Numbered from the stretch's first letter, positions 1-8,633 are shown. The stretch: 46,928 nucleotides of DNA from Actinomycetes bacterium (GCA_024280015.1 JAJRQY010000174.1:1-46928); one strand, 5' to 3'. Notes: a model not told the origin generated them from the sequence alone. Numbers and translations: made by a program.

Positions 1-590
1 ATGTCCGGGGCAATCATGCCGCTACCCTTGGCTATGCCAACAATATTGAGCGTCTTGCCGTCGATCTCGATCGTTCGACTCGCCCCCTTGGCGAAGGTAT
101 CAGTCGTCCGAATGGCATTGGCAGCCGCTTCAAAAGCTTCGGGACCAGAGTCACCAAGCCGGCCAGCCAGAACCGGCAGGTTCTTGGCCAGTGCTTCATC
201 GGGAAGGTTCTCGCCAATCACACCAGTGGAGGCCAGGTAAATCTCTTCGGGCTGCAAGCCAAGAGCCCTGGCAATAGTAGTAGCGGTGAGTTCAGCGGAG
301 GTCTCGCCCGCCTTGCCAGTGAAGGCATTGGCATTGCCGCTATTGCAAACAATGGCTCGGCCTACACCGGAAGAAATATGGCGATGACACCAGTCAACGG
401 GGGCCGATGGGCAAAGCGACGAAGTGAACGTTCCCGCAACCGTGCTTCTGGGGTCGACAACGGCAAGCATCAGGTCGGCCCGTTTCTGGTATCGCAGACC
501 AGCGGCCAGGGTTGCGAGTTGTACGCCCCCCACTTTGGGGAGCTTGGGAAAGGAGTCGGGAGCAAGGGGCGAGACGGCCAGTTCACTCAT
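1..590 (-). CDS. argJ: Bifunctional ornithine acetyltransferase/N-acetylglutamate synthase ArgJ (3' part missing)
   Basis: The first 196 residues are present and the frame is still open at the window edge. ArgJ recycles the acetyl group of N-acetylornithine onto glutamate in cytosolic arginine synthesis. The N-terminal half shows family signatures in order: VAGTFTSSLCPSAPV near residue 50, CNSGNANAFTG near 85, STGVIGE near 122 and GIAKGSGMIAPD just before the cut. The self-cleavage site (ATML-type motif) would lie just outside the window and cannot be checked. The ATG at 590-588 overlaps the argC stop in an ATGA junction, so the two are probably translationally coupled and co-transcribed from the ARG-box promoter upstream of argC. 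Confidence 0.93.
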   Translation of the reverse strand, partial: MSELAVSPLAPDSFPKLPKVGGVQLATLAAGLRYQKRADLMLAVVDPRSTVAGTFTSSLCPSAPVDWCHRHISSGVGRAIVCNSGNANAFTGKAGETSAELTATTIARALGLQPEEIYLASTGVIGENLPDEALAKNLPVLAGRLGDSGPEAFEAAANAIRTTDTFAKGASRTIEIDGKTLNIVGIAKGSGMIAPD

Positions 591-1645
591 GGGTACATGC
601 CGATCATGGAGAGGCCGGTGGTTTCGGGCAGGCCAACAGCGATGTTGGCGCATTGCACCGCCATTCCCGATGCACCCTTCATCAGATTATCCAGGGTGGC
701 AATTGCCATGACCAGTCCGGTTCGTGGGTCGACTCGGGCGGTGAGATGGACCGAGTTCGATCCGAGCGTCGCCTTCACCGATGGACTTCGTTCGTCGACC
801 AGCATGAAGGGCGATTCGGCGTAGAAGTCGGTCATGGCCGACAGCACTGACTCCGTAGTCAACCCGGACTGAGCTGGCCGCCCATAGCAGGTAGCGATGA
901 TGCCCCGGTTGAGTGGCGCCAGATGGGGGGTGAAAAGAACACTCACATCGTGCCCAGTGCGTTCCCGCAAGGCTTGTTCAATTTCGGGAGTGTGTCGGTG
1001 GGACAATAACGCGTAGGCCGTGACGTCTTCGTTCACGGTACAGAAGGTGGTGTTTGGCTTGGCCGGCCGGCCGGCACCACTGACGCCGGTGACCAGATTG
1101 ACGACAAGACCGTCGGGCTCAATCAGTCCGGCATCCAGCAAGGGGGCCAGGGCAAAGGTGGCGGCCGCAGCATTACAGCCGGTGGCGGCAATTAGTTCGG
1201 CGCCTTCGATATCGGAGTGGAAGAGTTCGGGAAGTCCGTAGACGAAATCCTTGATCAGTTCTGGGCAGGTGTGTTCGGCCCCGTACCACTCGGGGTACAG
1301 GCTCGGGTCGTGGAGTCGAAAGTCGCTGCCAAGGTCGATGATGTGCGCAACTCGGCCTCGAATGCTTGGGATGACGCCCTGGCTCACGCCGTGGGGAAGT
1401 CCGCAAAAGACAATGTCGAGACCGTCCACCGCTTCAGGGGTAAATGCGTCGTATTCTCGATCCCCATAGACCGGGGCGAGACTCGGATAAAGATCGGCAA
1501 TTGGGGTTCCGGCTTTGGAGTCACCGGTGGCCAACACGACATCAAAGTTGGGATGGCCTGCCAACAAGCGTAACAATTCGGTCCCGGTGTATCCGGACGC
1601 TCCGACGATCCCGACTCGTTTCATGGCAGCACTGTTCTCGGTCAC
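587..1645 (-). CDS. argC: N-acetyl-gamma-glutamyl-phosphate reductase ArgC
   Basis: NADPH-dependent reductase of the third step of arginine synthesis. The 352-residue length is normal. The Rossmann motif GIVGASGYTGTELLRLL lies at residues 12-28 and the catalytic cysteine is C157 in AATGCNAAAA; the residues after this Cys differ from the common GCYPT form. A VTGVSGAGR stretch follows near 185. The GTG at 1645 is preferred over the ATG at 1624 because a -10-like TAATCT ends 6 nt before it and neither start has a Shine-Dalgarno, which fits a leaderless transcript. First gene of argC-argJ. Confidence 0.95.
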   Translation of the reverse strand: MTENSAAMKRVGIVGASGYTGTELLRLLAGHPNFDVVLATGDSKAGTPIADLYPSLAPVYGDREYDAFTPEAVDGLDIVFCGLPHGVSQGVIPSIRGRVAHIIDLGSDFRLHDPSLYPEWYGAEHTCPELIKDFVYGLPELFHSDIEGAELIAATGCNAAAATFALAPLLDAGLIEPDGLVVNLVTGVSGAGRPAKPNTTFCTVNEDVTAYALLSHRHTPEIEQALRERTGHDVSVLFTPHLAPLNRGIIATCYGRPAQSGLTTESVLSAMTDFYAESPFMLVDERSPSVKATLGSNSVHLTARVDPRTGLVMAIATLDNLMKGASGMAVQCANIAVGLPETTGLSMIGMYP

Positions 1646-1651
1646 CGCATA

Positions 1652-1680
1652 AGATTACATCTGTTTGCATATTTATGCAA
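1652..1680 (-). promoter_or_regulatory. argC promoter with ArgR operator (ARG box)
   Basis: Positions 1665-1680 read TTGCATATTTATGCAA, a perfect 7-2-7 inverted repeat that matches the 16-bp ARG box known from actinobacterial ArgR (TTGCAT....ATGCAA). On the minus strand TTGCAT lies exactly 17 nt before a -10-like TAATCT (1657-1652), which itself ends 6 nt before the GTG of argC. ArgR-arginine bound here would cover the promoter and repress argCJ. The operator call rests on the perfect palindrome and the arginine genes beside it; the -35/-10 assignment is weaker, at 3 of 6 consensus matches each. Confidence 0.8.
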
Positions 1681-1709
1681 CGTATTTGTTTTGTTGCTGT
1701 CTTGCTACT

Positions 1710-1754
1710 CGGTCTCTGGCTATCCGGCCTCCGGCTGTTCGGTCTCTGGCTGTT
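1710..1754. repeat. Three 15-nt tandem repeats at the end of the metalloprotease gene
   Basis: Three consecutive 15-nt units on the plus strand begin at 1710 (CGGTCTCTGGCTATC), 1725 (CGGCCTCCGGCTGTT) and 1740 (CGGTCTCTGGCTGTT). They encode the last residues of the metalloprotease on the minus strand (EQPET, EQPEA) and continue past its TAG stop at 1722-1720. Similar 15-nt units occur near 20713 and 45892. Confidence 0.75.
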
Positions 1755-3450
1755 CGCCGCTACCGCAGTTTCCGTCGGTTGCCAAGGCTCGGGCATCGTC
1801 CAAGAGTGAATCGGGGGGATTGGCATGACCGACTGAGTCCAGCGCCAACACAGACTGGAGCGAGGCGCAGCCTGCTGCCTCTTCGGGCAGCCCTTCGGCC
1901 AGGAGCACGGCGATCAGATAGTTGTTGAGAGAGATCGGGTACAGCAGCTGGACCGACTGGTTGGCCGGGTCACCCACTGGCGCGTCATCACACAGCACAT
2001 AGTCAAGCGACGGACCTTTCGGCACACCAGACAAACCACTGATTCCAAGACCAAGCGCCTCCGAAGTCAGGGATTCGAACTGGGCCGCCTCCGAATCGTC
2101 ATCGAACCAGATACGAAGATCGATACAGGACCGACCTCCATCACTCCATAGCTGGAAACTGTCCGTGTCATAGCCACTGACTGCCTCGATCGCGCTGGCA
2201 ACACCAATCTCGGGTGCCAGTGTTTGGTACAGCGCAAGCGGCCCAATTGTTCCGCCAATCCCCTTGTCGGCGGTCGCTGGCGCAGTGTCGTCGGAGTAGC
2301 GTTTCTTCGCCTCAACCGGGGTCGGAGTTACACTTAGCGGATCGATGAGCATCTCGGTGGTCATGAACACCTCGTACTCAGCAACATCCAACTCATCAAG
2401 ACCGCCACGCTGCAGCATGATCTGCACGACTGGCTCGCCAAGGATGTATGGGGCAGCAAAACTGGCGCCGAAGTAGTCACTCTCCAACGAGTACGTCTGT
2501 GAATACGCTTCGGAATCCCACAGAGTCTGGAGTTCCGCTTGATCGGCCGCAGACATCTGTTTGAACCACGCATTCTCTACCACGCCAGCATCACCCTCTG
2601 TTAGGGCCAAGTTCATTGACTGCTGGTCCTCGGTGTAGCCAAGGTCACCGTCCATGAGTCCGTTCTGGTCTTGCAACGCGTGGGTCAGTTCGTGCACGAT
2701 CGACAACTCAAGATCTGGACCGGACGCGCCGCGGGGCAAAACAATGACGTCGGTATCTGGGTTGTAGTAGGCGGCGGCACCGGCCGATTGGCTCTCGGCT
2801 GCCGCGGTCCAGGGATTCTGTCCGGGCTCAGTCAAGCCGAGGATGGTGTTGACCTTGCTCCAGTCATCGAAGTAGGCAACTACCTCCTCATCAAAGTTGG
2901 CTTGGCTAGTTTCGGCTGATTCAGTAAGGGCAGCCTCGATGTCAAGAAACTCAACAGTCACAGGATGGGCGAATTCAAGGCCGCGGGTTGCAGCAACAAA
3001 GGCAACATAGGGAAGAAGAGCAGAGTCCCAAGTATCTGGATGATTGTTCTCAATCATGGGGATTGAGGACACCGGTGCCGCCTCGGGCTGGACTCGTTCT
3101 CTTCGTCCTAGGACGAAGAGGCCAACGACCGACAGGAAGATGACAAGCAGCACCACACCTGCCCTACGAACTGCGCCACCTAGGGTCGCGCCTTGGGGCG
3201 GAGGCGGCATCACGTTTGCTGGCGGAGGTGGTGTTGGCCAATCCCCCACTGGCAGGTCCGCTGTCTGCTCTACTTGCCCAATTGCGGTACTGGTTGGCGG
3301 GGGTGGAGCGGGTACATCCCAGACTTGCCCAGGAGTCGGCATGTCCCAGTTCCTTGCCGGGGGCGTGGATTCTTGAGTGGGTGCAACCACCGGCGCGAGA
3401 GGACGCGATGTTGGCCTCTGGGGAGGTTCTGGAACAACGTGATCGCTCAT
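1720..3450 (-). CDS. Membrane-anchored zinc metallopeptidase with HELTH motif
   Basis: A 576-residue protein. Residues 1-95 are proline- and threonine-rich and presumably cytosolic. One transmembrane segment (about 97-114) follows, then an extracytoplasmic domain. The gluzincin-like motif HELTHALQD starts at H253, and LTEGDA at 283-288 could supply the third zinc ligand (E285), as in zinc peptidases with an HExxH...E arrangement. The C-terminus is acidic and repetitive (EQPET/EQPEA) and is made by the 15-nt repeats. ATG start at 3450, divergent from udk across 62 bp. The natural substrate cannot be told from sequence; the family match rests on the motif and topology only. Confidence 0.7.
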   Translation of the reverse strand: MSDHVVPEPPQRPTSRPLAPVVAPTQESTPPARNWDMPTPGQVWDVPAPPPPTSTAIGQVEQTADLPVGDWPTPPPPANVMPPPPQGATLGGAVRRAGVVLLVIFLSVVGLFVLGRRERVQPEAAPVSSIPMIENNHPDTWDSALLPYVAFVAATRGLEFAHPVTVEFLDIEAALTESAETSQANFDEEVVAYFDDWSKVNTILGLTEPGQNPWTAAAESQSAGAAAYYNPDTDVIVLPRGASGPDLELSIVHELTHALQDQNGLMDGDLGYTEDQQSMNLALTEGDAGVVENAWFKQMSAADQAELQTLWDSEAYSQTYSLESDYFGASFAAPYILGEPVVQIMLQRGGLDELDVAEYEVFMTTEMLIDPLSVTPTPVEAKKRYSDDTAPATADKGIGGTIGPLALYQTLAPEIGVASAIEAVSGYDTDSFQLWSDGGRSCIDLRIWFDDDSEAAQFESLTSEALGLGISGLSGVPKGPSLDYVLCDDAPVGDPANQSVQLLYPISLNNYLIAVLLAEGLPEEAAGCASLQSVLALDSVGHANPPDSLLDDARALATDGNCGSGEQPETEQPEAG

Positions 3451-3512
3451 GCTGACATTTTCGGATCAAACTTGGGGCTTCTTTAGTTACGGTTGGCTAG
3501 AGTGCACTTCCC

Positions 3513-4136
3513 GTGACCTTGCTGATTGGCATTTGCGGAGGAAGTGGTTCGGGCAAAACCACATTGGCCAACATGGTGGCCCAACATTTTGGCCACCGAT
3601 CCTCGGCCAGCTTTGCCTTCGACAGCTACTACCTGGACCAGGGACATCTCGCCGCTAGCGAGCGGGCCCTCGTCAATTTCGATCATCCTGACTCGTTGGA
3701 CGTTGCCTTGTTTGTGCAGCATCTTCGGGACCTTCGGGCAGGCTCGGAAATCGCTGTTCCCGTCTATGACTTTTCGACCCACTCGCGTACCAATGATGTG
3801 CACATTGTTGACCCCAGGCCGATCGTGGTTGTTGAGGGGATCCTACTGTTGGCCTTCCCCGAGATTCGGGAGTGCCTGGACTTGACTGTCTATCGCGATT
3901 GCCCCGAGCAGACCCGTTTCGACCGCCGATTGGCCCGCGATGTGGCCGAGCGTGGTCGCACACCAGAATCGGTCGCCGAACAGTTCGCGGCAACCGTCAA
4001 GCCAATGCATGACCGGTTCGTCCAGCCATCCATGGATGTTGCCAGCCTGGTGACCCTGTTCTCCGAAGAGTTGGAAGATGCCAACCTTCGAGTCTTGGCC
4101 GAGATCATCAAACTCCAAGCCGCCGTTGACGCCTGA
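3513..4136 (+). CDS. udk: Uridine kinase
   Basis: P-loop kinase of 207 residues that phosphorylates uridine/cytidine in pyrimidine salvage. Walker A GGSGSGKT is at residues 9-16. A DSYY motif (lid/substrate region) is near residue 38, NFDHPDSLD near 54 and VPVYDFSTHSR near 80 are the uridine-binding signatures, and VVVEGILLL near 108 is the Walker B-like strand. GTG start; a TANNNT element (TAGAGT) ends 9 nt upstream, so the leader is very short. Convergent with pepF with only 12 nt between stops. Confidence 0.9.
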   Translation: MTLLIGICGGSGSGKTTLANMVAQHFGHRSSASFAFDSYYLDQGHLAASERALVNFDHPDSLDVALFVQHLRDLRAGSEIAVPVYDFSTHSRTNDVHIVDPRPIVVVEGILLLAFPEIRECLDLTVYRDCPEQTRFDRRLARDVAERGRTPESVAEQFAATVKPMHDRFVQPSMDVASLVTLFSEELEDANLRVLAEIIKLQAAVDA

Positions 4137-4139
4137 TTC

Positions 4140-4159
4140 GGCTCTCAACTAGGAGAGTC
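4140..4159. terminator. Possible small hairpin between udk and pepF
   Basis: GGCTCTC (4140-4146) can pair with GAGAGTC (4153-4159) across a 6-nt loop, six Watson-Crick pairs and one G-U. It sits between two convergent genes and overlaps the pepF stop. There is no T-run, so termination is only suggested. Confidence 0.3.
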
Positions 4160-5948
4160 GTCCAGCCTGCTTCGCTGCTTCTTCGGCTGCGGTCAGTTGC
4201 TCATCAACAATGGCCAAACCGGCATCCCAGAATCCCGGGTCAGCAAGGTCACAGTTGACCATCTTGCCCAGTTCCTCTGGCGATCGTGATCCACCAGCAC
4301 GAAGCAAATCCAGATAGGCGGGAACAAAACTTTCACCTTGTTCGGCATAGCGGGCATAAACCGACAGGGCCAGAAGCTGACCGTAGGCGTAGGCGTAGAC
4401 GTAGCCAGGTGTTCCCATGAAGTGCGGCACATAACTCCACCATGACTTGTAGCCCTCGCTGATCTCGACGGTGTCACCCATCATGTCATGTTGACTGGTG
4501 GCCCACAGCTCACCGAACCGTTCAACCGACAGCTCACCTTCTTCGCGCCGGGTGATGTGGCAAGCATTCTCGAACCGGTTCATTGCCACCTGACGAAAGA
4601 CGGTGGCGATGGAATCTTCCAGAATCGAAGCCAGCAAGGAGAACCGCTCCCCCGGGTCATCCAACAGGGAGAGCAGACGATTGTTGGTCACGGTTTCACC
4701 AAATACCGATGCGGTCTCAGCCAGGGTAAGTGGCGTTGACTGATGAAAGAGGCCTTGCTCACGGGCCAGGTATGCGTGAACCCCGTGGCCAAGTTCGTGG
4801 GCCAGGGTGGCAACATCGCGGGTTCGTCCGGTCCAATTCAACAGCACATAGGGGTGGTGTGAGGGAACCGTGTATGCGCAGAAAGAACCGGGGCGCTTCC
4901 CGTCACGAATTGGGGCATCAATCCAGCCTTCATCCATGAATCTGCCAACAACGCCAGCCAACTCCGGAGAGAACGATTCATAGGCATCGCGCACGATGCC
5001 TGTCGCCTCAGACCAGCCGACTCGCTTCTCGCTATCAGCGACCGAGGCGTTGCGGTCATGGTCAGCCAGCTTCTCTAGCCCAAGGACCTGGGCCTTGAGC
5101 TTGTACCAGCGTTGCGGGATGTCGTAGCGACCAACAACGGCATTGACAAGGGCTTCGACCGATTCATCGGAGGCTTCGTTGCTCAGGTTTCGTGACGAGA
5201 CCCAGGTGTCAAAGTTGCGGAGCCTGTCATCGACGGACTTGTCAAGCAAGAGGGTGTTGAAGACGAAGGCACGAGTACGGATTCCGGGAGCCAGCCCAGC
5301 GGTCACCGCATCAGCTGCGGTCTTGCGGACCTCACGGTCGGGATGCTGCAGCTGGGACAAGCCAGCTTCCAAGGGCTGGGTTTCGCCATCGATCTCGACC
5401 TCGATGACCGAGGTCAGTTCATCAAACAGGCGCACCCAAGCTGAAGATCCGGTCACGGCCTTCTCGGTCAGGATGGTTTCTTCGGCTTCGGTCAGAAGGT
5501 GGGACCGGTTGCGCCGCATGTTTTCTAGATAGTGCCGGTACTGGTCCAGGCTGGGATCGCCAAGAACCGACGTAACATGGCCTTCTTCGGCGGCGGCCCA
5601 TTCCAGGTCAATAAAGAGGAGCTTGGTGCTGATGGCAGTGGAGGCTTCTTCGATTCCCATCATGGCTGCACCCCGTTCGGGGTCGGTGGTGTCTTCAGAG
5701 AAGCGAAGCATGGCGTAGTGCCCGGCTCGAGAAACCAGCTCACCGATCACGCTCAGGTCAGTCATCAGGTCGGCGAGCCCTGCTGCGTCCAGCGATGCCA
5801 CCCGCCCTCGGTATTCACTGACTTCTGCCGCCTTGTCGTCGGCCTGAGCCAGAAGATCATCGGCACTTTGTCCGTCGGGTAGGAGGGTTTCGAGATCCCA
5901 GGCGACGTCTGCCGCTGACAGATCGCGTTCGGCTTCAGTGTTCGTCAT
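4149..5948 (-). CDS. pepF: Oligoendopeptidase F (M3 family)
   Basis: About 599 residues, normal for PepF-type M3 metallopeptidases, which cleave short peptides in the cytosol. The zinc motif HELGHGVHAYL is around residue 385, with the third ligand expected in the LAETASVFGE helix about 25 residues later. No signal peptide. The ATG at 5948 is chosen over an upstream in-frame start at 5975: the family begins close to the AADVAWDLETLLP segment, and a GGAA and a CATGAT -10-like element lie directly before it. Divergent from hisE, with only 55 bp shared for both promoters. Confidence 0.88.
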   Translation of the reverse strand: MTNTEAERDLSAADVAWDLETLLPDGQSADDLLAQADDKAAEVSEYRGRVASLDAAGLADLMTDLSVIGELVSRAGHYAMLRFSEDTTDPERGAAMMGIEEASTAISTKLLFIDLEWAAAEEGHVTSVLGDPSLDQYRHYLENMRRNRSHLLTEAEETILTEKAVTGSSAWVRLFDELTSVIEVEIDGETQPLEAGLSQLQHPDREVRKTAADAVTAGLAPGIRTRAFVFNTLLLDKSVDDRLRNFDTWVSSRNLSNEASDESVEALVNAVVGRYDIPQRWYKLKAQVLGLEKLADHDRNASVADSEKRVGWSEATGIVRDAYESFSPELAGVVGRFMDEGWIDAPIRDGKRPGSFCAYTVPSHHPYVLLNWTGRTRDVATLAHELGHGVHAYLAREQGLFHQSTPLTLAETASVFGETVTNNRLLSLLDDPGERFSLLASILEDSIATVFRQVAMNRFENACHITRREEGELSVERFGELWATSQHDMMGDTVEISEGYKSWWSYVPHFMGTPGYVYAYAYGQLLALSVYARYAEQGESFVPAYLDLLRAGGSRSPEELGKMVNCDLADPGFWDAGLAIVDEQLTAAEEAAKQAGRLS

Positions 5949-5991
5949 TTCCAAATCATGCCATCGTTCTCTCACCTCAACGCGGCACTTG

Positions 5992-6006
5992 TAGGATCTG
6001 CGGGTG
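5992..6006 (+). promoter_or_regulatory. Leaderless-type -10 element of hisE
   Basis: TAGGAT at 5992-5997 (4 of 6 matches to TATAAT) ends 6 nt before the GTG of hisE at 6004. No Shine-Dalgarno separates them, so transcription would start at or within a base of the start codon. No clear -35 was found. Confidence 0.5.
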
Positions 6007-6282
6007 ATTCTGAATGATCTTGAAGAAGTATTGCGCTCGCGCCGGTCCGCCGATCCAGCGGAGTCCTATACCGCCAGCTTGCTAGCCGACCCTTTTCTGA
6101 GCCAGCGAAAGATCATGGAGGAGGCGTTCGAGGTCTGCCATGAGCTGGCCGAGAATCCGATCAATTCCGGCCTTGTTGCCGAAGAGGCCGCTGACCTGGT
6201 GTACCACCTGTTGGTTGGTCTGGTCGGCGCGGATGTGCCGCTCAGCGATGTGTTTGCCGTGCTGGAGGGCCGTCGTTCATGA
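6004..6282 (+). CDS. hisE: Phosphoribosyl-ATP pyrophosphohydrolase HisE
   Basis: A 92-residue all-alpha NTP pyrophosphohydrolase of the MazG-like fold, acting in the second step of histidine synthesis (PR-ATP to PR-AMP). Family marks are SYTASLLADP near residue 21, KIMEEAFEVCHEL near 38 and LVAEEAADLVYHLLVGL near 58, which carry the metal-binding acidic residues. It is followed directly by hisG with an ATGA overlap, so the two steps at the pathway entrance are coupled; no other his genes are in the window. Confidence 0.92.
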   Translation: MILNDLEEVLRSRRSADPAESYTASLLADPFLSQRKIMEEAFEVCHELAENPINSGLVAEEAADLVYHLLVGLVGADVPLSDVFAVLEGRRS

Positions 6283-7139
6283 GTCAGTCCTCAGATAACC
6301 CAGTTCGAGTCGCCATTCCGTCCAAGGGTCGGCTCCGAGAGTCATGCTTGGATTTGTTAAGTCATGCTGGCTATCGCGTTGGGGCATTCAAGTCTTCTGG
6401 CGCCGCTGCAAGCATGTCGGGGATCGAATTCATCGAGATGCGTCCGAGAGATGCAGCGGCCTGGCTACGTGCGGGCCGCTTGAACGCCGCCTTCATTTCC
6501 ACCGACACCGCGTTGGAGAATGAGGTTGAGGACTTCCCCTCCACCGATCTTGGTTTCGCCAAGTCCGATCTGGTCGTCGCAGTGCGGGAAGACTCCGGCG
6601 CTCAATCTGCTGCGGATCTTGACGGATCGACCATTGCCACCCACCTTCCGGCTTGGACCGAGCGCTGGTTCTCTGGGCAAGGAATCGATGTAGATGTTGT
6701 ACCGATGGGCGGGTCGCTGGAAGGCATCTGTGCCGTTGGCATGGCCGACGCCATTGTTGACTTGCGGGAGACCGGCGGAAGCCTGGCCCGGAACCGGTTG
6801 CGGGTTGTGGCCGAACCGTTCGCTTGCCAGGCAATCTTGTCAACCCGACACGATCCAATGCCCGAAGTGCAAGATCTCGTGCTGCGGGTCGAGGCTGCAC
6901 TTGCGGCCAGGCGAACCCAGTATGTGATGTTGCATATCGCGGCGGACAAGGTTGACAAGCTGCAAGACTTGTTCCCGGGCTTGGCTTCACCGACGGTGTT
7001 GCCGCTGGCGGGCAGGGACGATCTGGTGGCCGCTCATATTGTGGTGCAGCGGGCCAGGTTGTGGGCCAACTTGGCCGATCTCCGGGCCCTTGGTGCTACT
7101 GGCATTGTCGCCCTACCGACCGACGCGATACTGGATTAG
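6279..7139 (+). CDS. hisG: ATP phosphoribosyltransferase HisG, long form
   Basis: Catalyses the first committed step of histidine synthesis. At 286 residues it is the long form: an N-terminal bilobed catalytic part starting VRVAIPSKGRLRES near residue 9, then GMADAIVDLRETGGSL near 150, which is the PRPP-binding region, and a C-terminal ACT-like domain (about 210-286; PGLASPTVLPLAGRDD and LGATGIVALP), which in this family mediates feedback inhibition by histidine and hexamer formation. Start overlaps the hisE stop by 4 nt. The long form needs no HisZ partner. Confidence 0.93.
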   Translation: MSQSSDNPVRVAIPSKGRLRESCLDLLSHAGYRVGAFKSSGAAASMSGIEFIEMRPRDAAAWLRAGRLNAAFISTDTALENEVEDFPSTDLGFAKSDLVVAVREDSGAQSAADLDGSTIATHLPAWTERWFSGQGIDVDVVPMGGSLEGICAVGMADAIVDLRETGGSLARNRLRVVAEPFACQAILSTRHDPMPEVQDLVLRVEAALAARRTQYVMLHIAADKVDKLQDLFPGLASPTVLPLAGRDDLVAAHIVVQRARLWANLADLRALGATGIVALPTDAILD

Positions 7140-7144
7140 CGCTT

Positions 7145-7552
7145 GTGACTGTTGTTCTCCAATGGCGTGACCCATTCGACAATGGGGAGATCAACGCCCT
7201 GCATGCTGAAGCGTTTGAGACCAGAGTCTTCGACGAATCGGAGTGGAACTGGGTTGATCTGACGGCTGAGCACAGCCTGGGCTGGGTCACCGCAAGGTCC
7301 GATGAAGGAGTCTTGCTTGGCTTTGTAAATGTGTTGTGGGATGGCTTTATCCACGCCTGGATCCAGGACCTGATGGTGTTGGGGTCCGTCCGTCATCGAG
7401 GCATCGGTGTTCGGCTGATCGAGTCGGCCCGTGACCAGGCCAAGCTTGCCGGGTGTGAGTGGTTGCATGTCGATTTCGATGATGAACTTCGGGGGTTCTA
7501 TCTTGATGCTTGCGGCTTCAAGCCGGCAACTGCTGGCTTGATGGAGCTCTGA
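7145..7552 (+). CDS. GNAT-family N-acetyltransferase
   Basis: A 135-residue GNAT domain. Motif A, which binds acetyl-CoA pyrophosphate, reads VRHRGIGVRLIESA (R-x-x-G-x-G type) near residue 82, and the C-terminal strand has RGFYLDACGFKPA. The GTG at 7145, 5 nt after the hisG stop, is preferred to an earlier in-frame ATG at 7061 buried in hisG. Placement suggests co-transcription with hisEG, but there is no reason to tie the substrate to histidine; it is unknown. Confidence 0.75.
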   Translation: MTVVLQWRDPFDNGEINALHAEAFETRVFDESEWNWVDLTAEHSLGWVTARSDEGVLLGFVNVLWDGFIHAWIQDLMVLGSVRHRGIGVRLIESARDQAKLAGCEWLHVDFDDELRGFYLDACGFKPATAGLMEL

Positions 7553-7555
7553 CCG

Positions 7556-7921
7556 GTGCGGATTGCTGATGTCTTCCGGTGGTTGACGGTGGCATTACTT
7601 GGGTTGGCCTTGTTCGGCCTGGAGCGCTTGCCCTTCGTACAGAGTTGCTCGGATGCCGTTGGACAGCCTGAGGTATGCGTGGGCCTTTCGGCGGTTGAGA
7701 GTGAAGGCTGGCAAACGGTCTTGCTCTTCCTCCTGCCACCCTTGCTTCTTGCTCTCGGAGCTGCGATCAGCCGAAATCCTCAGTTCACCATCCTTGCTAG
7801 CGCCGTCATCTTTGGCCTAGCGGTGCTCGGCATCGCCTCGGTTGGCCTCTTTCTCATCCCGGCCGCAGTCACCAGCTTCGTGGCCGTCGCCACCTTTGTT
7901 CGGGCAACCTCCAACCAGTAA
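7556..7921 (+). CDS. Small integral membrane protein, unknown function
   Basis: A 121-residue hydrophobic protein, GTG start, 3 nt after the preceding acetyltransferase gene. Three hydrophobic segments are visible: about 8-24, 55-72 and 79-110, the last long enough for one or two passes. Two cysteines (SCSDAVGQPEVC, about residues 31-42) lie in the loop after the first segment and could form a disulfide outside the membrane. No family recognised. Confidence 0.55.
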   Translation: MRIADVFRWLTVALLGLALFGLERLPFVQSCSDAVGQPEVCVGLSAVESEGWQTVLLFLLPPLLLALGAAISRNPQFTILASAVIFGLAVLGIASVGLFLIPAAVTSFVAVATFVRATSNQ

Positions 7922-7928
7922 CTCCTGA

Positions 7929-8621
7929 GTGATGCCGCCGACAGCCGCCCAGATCGCTATCGAAGTAGATCGGCTCGTCATCGGTGTGCACCGGGCCGTC
8001 ATGGTCACCGACGGCACCGCGATCCGAGGACAAATCGACCCGCTCCAGTTGGATTCTCCCGGCCAGCTTGTGGATCTTGCGGAGTTCTTTCTGGCCGATG
8101 CCTGCACTGTCCAGCTCGTACACAACCGCCTTCCCTACGACGACGCTGGCCTTGGACCTCGCCTCTTTGCTCAGCTGGAACGACAGAACCTGATCAACCC
8201 TGAAGGGTGCCCGTCCGATGATCTACGGGGCACACTCGGTCAAGTTCTACTGGCCCGAGCCCATGTCGCCTCATCCATGTGGCCAGGAGATCTGGCCGTT
8301 GCCCTTCAGGGTGCGGGCGAGGCACTAGCCGTCGCATCTGGCAACGTCACCAACGTCTTCCGGACTTTGCCAGAACCACGGGAGCCCGCTCATTGTCTCC
8401 ATCACCGGTTGACGGGCTTCGGTACGCACGTTTGGATGCCCACGTTGAGGCCTGGTAAGGCGCGGGTCTGACCGCCAATGCGATCACTGAACTGGAGTTC
8501 GGCGACACTCCGACATGCCATCGAGACCGAGACCAATGAACGCTGCGAGCGCATGACCGCCGCAATGGATGATCTTTCATTGTGGTGCGGAATCATCGGC
8601 TCACTTCGAAGTGAGCCGTAG
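7929..8621 (+). pseudogene. Decayed gene with two compensating frameshifts and an internal stop (unknown family)
   Basis: Frame 1 encodes about 165 residues that look like a winged-helix-containing protein (VDLAEFFLADACTVQLVHNRL, then GLGPRLFAQLERQNLI) up to PAHCLHHRLTG near 8415. Protein-like sequence then continues one base back (LRYARLDAHVEAW, TAA at 8456-8458, GAGLTANAITELEF) and near 8497 returns to the first frame (ATLRHAIETETNERCERM) to a stop at 8619-8621. The -1 and +1 shifts cancel, but the intervening segment also has a stop. The naive ORF would end at 8471. Either a real pseudogene or clustered sequencing errors. Starts GTG-ATG at 7929/7932. Confidence 0.6.
8597..8618. terminator. 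Perfect 22-bp palindrome, probable terminator hairpin
   Basis: The 11-bp arms CGGCTCACTTC and GAAGTGAGCCG are exact complements with no spacer, giving a stem of at least 9 bp in RNA. It sits at the very end of the decayed gene, directly before its TAG. There is no T-run. A terminator is the simplest reading; a dimeric-protein operator for the small downstream ORF is the alternative. Confidence 0.5.
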
Positions 8622-8633
8622 TGTGTCAGCCTG

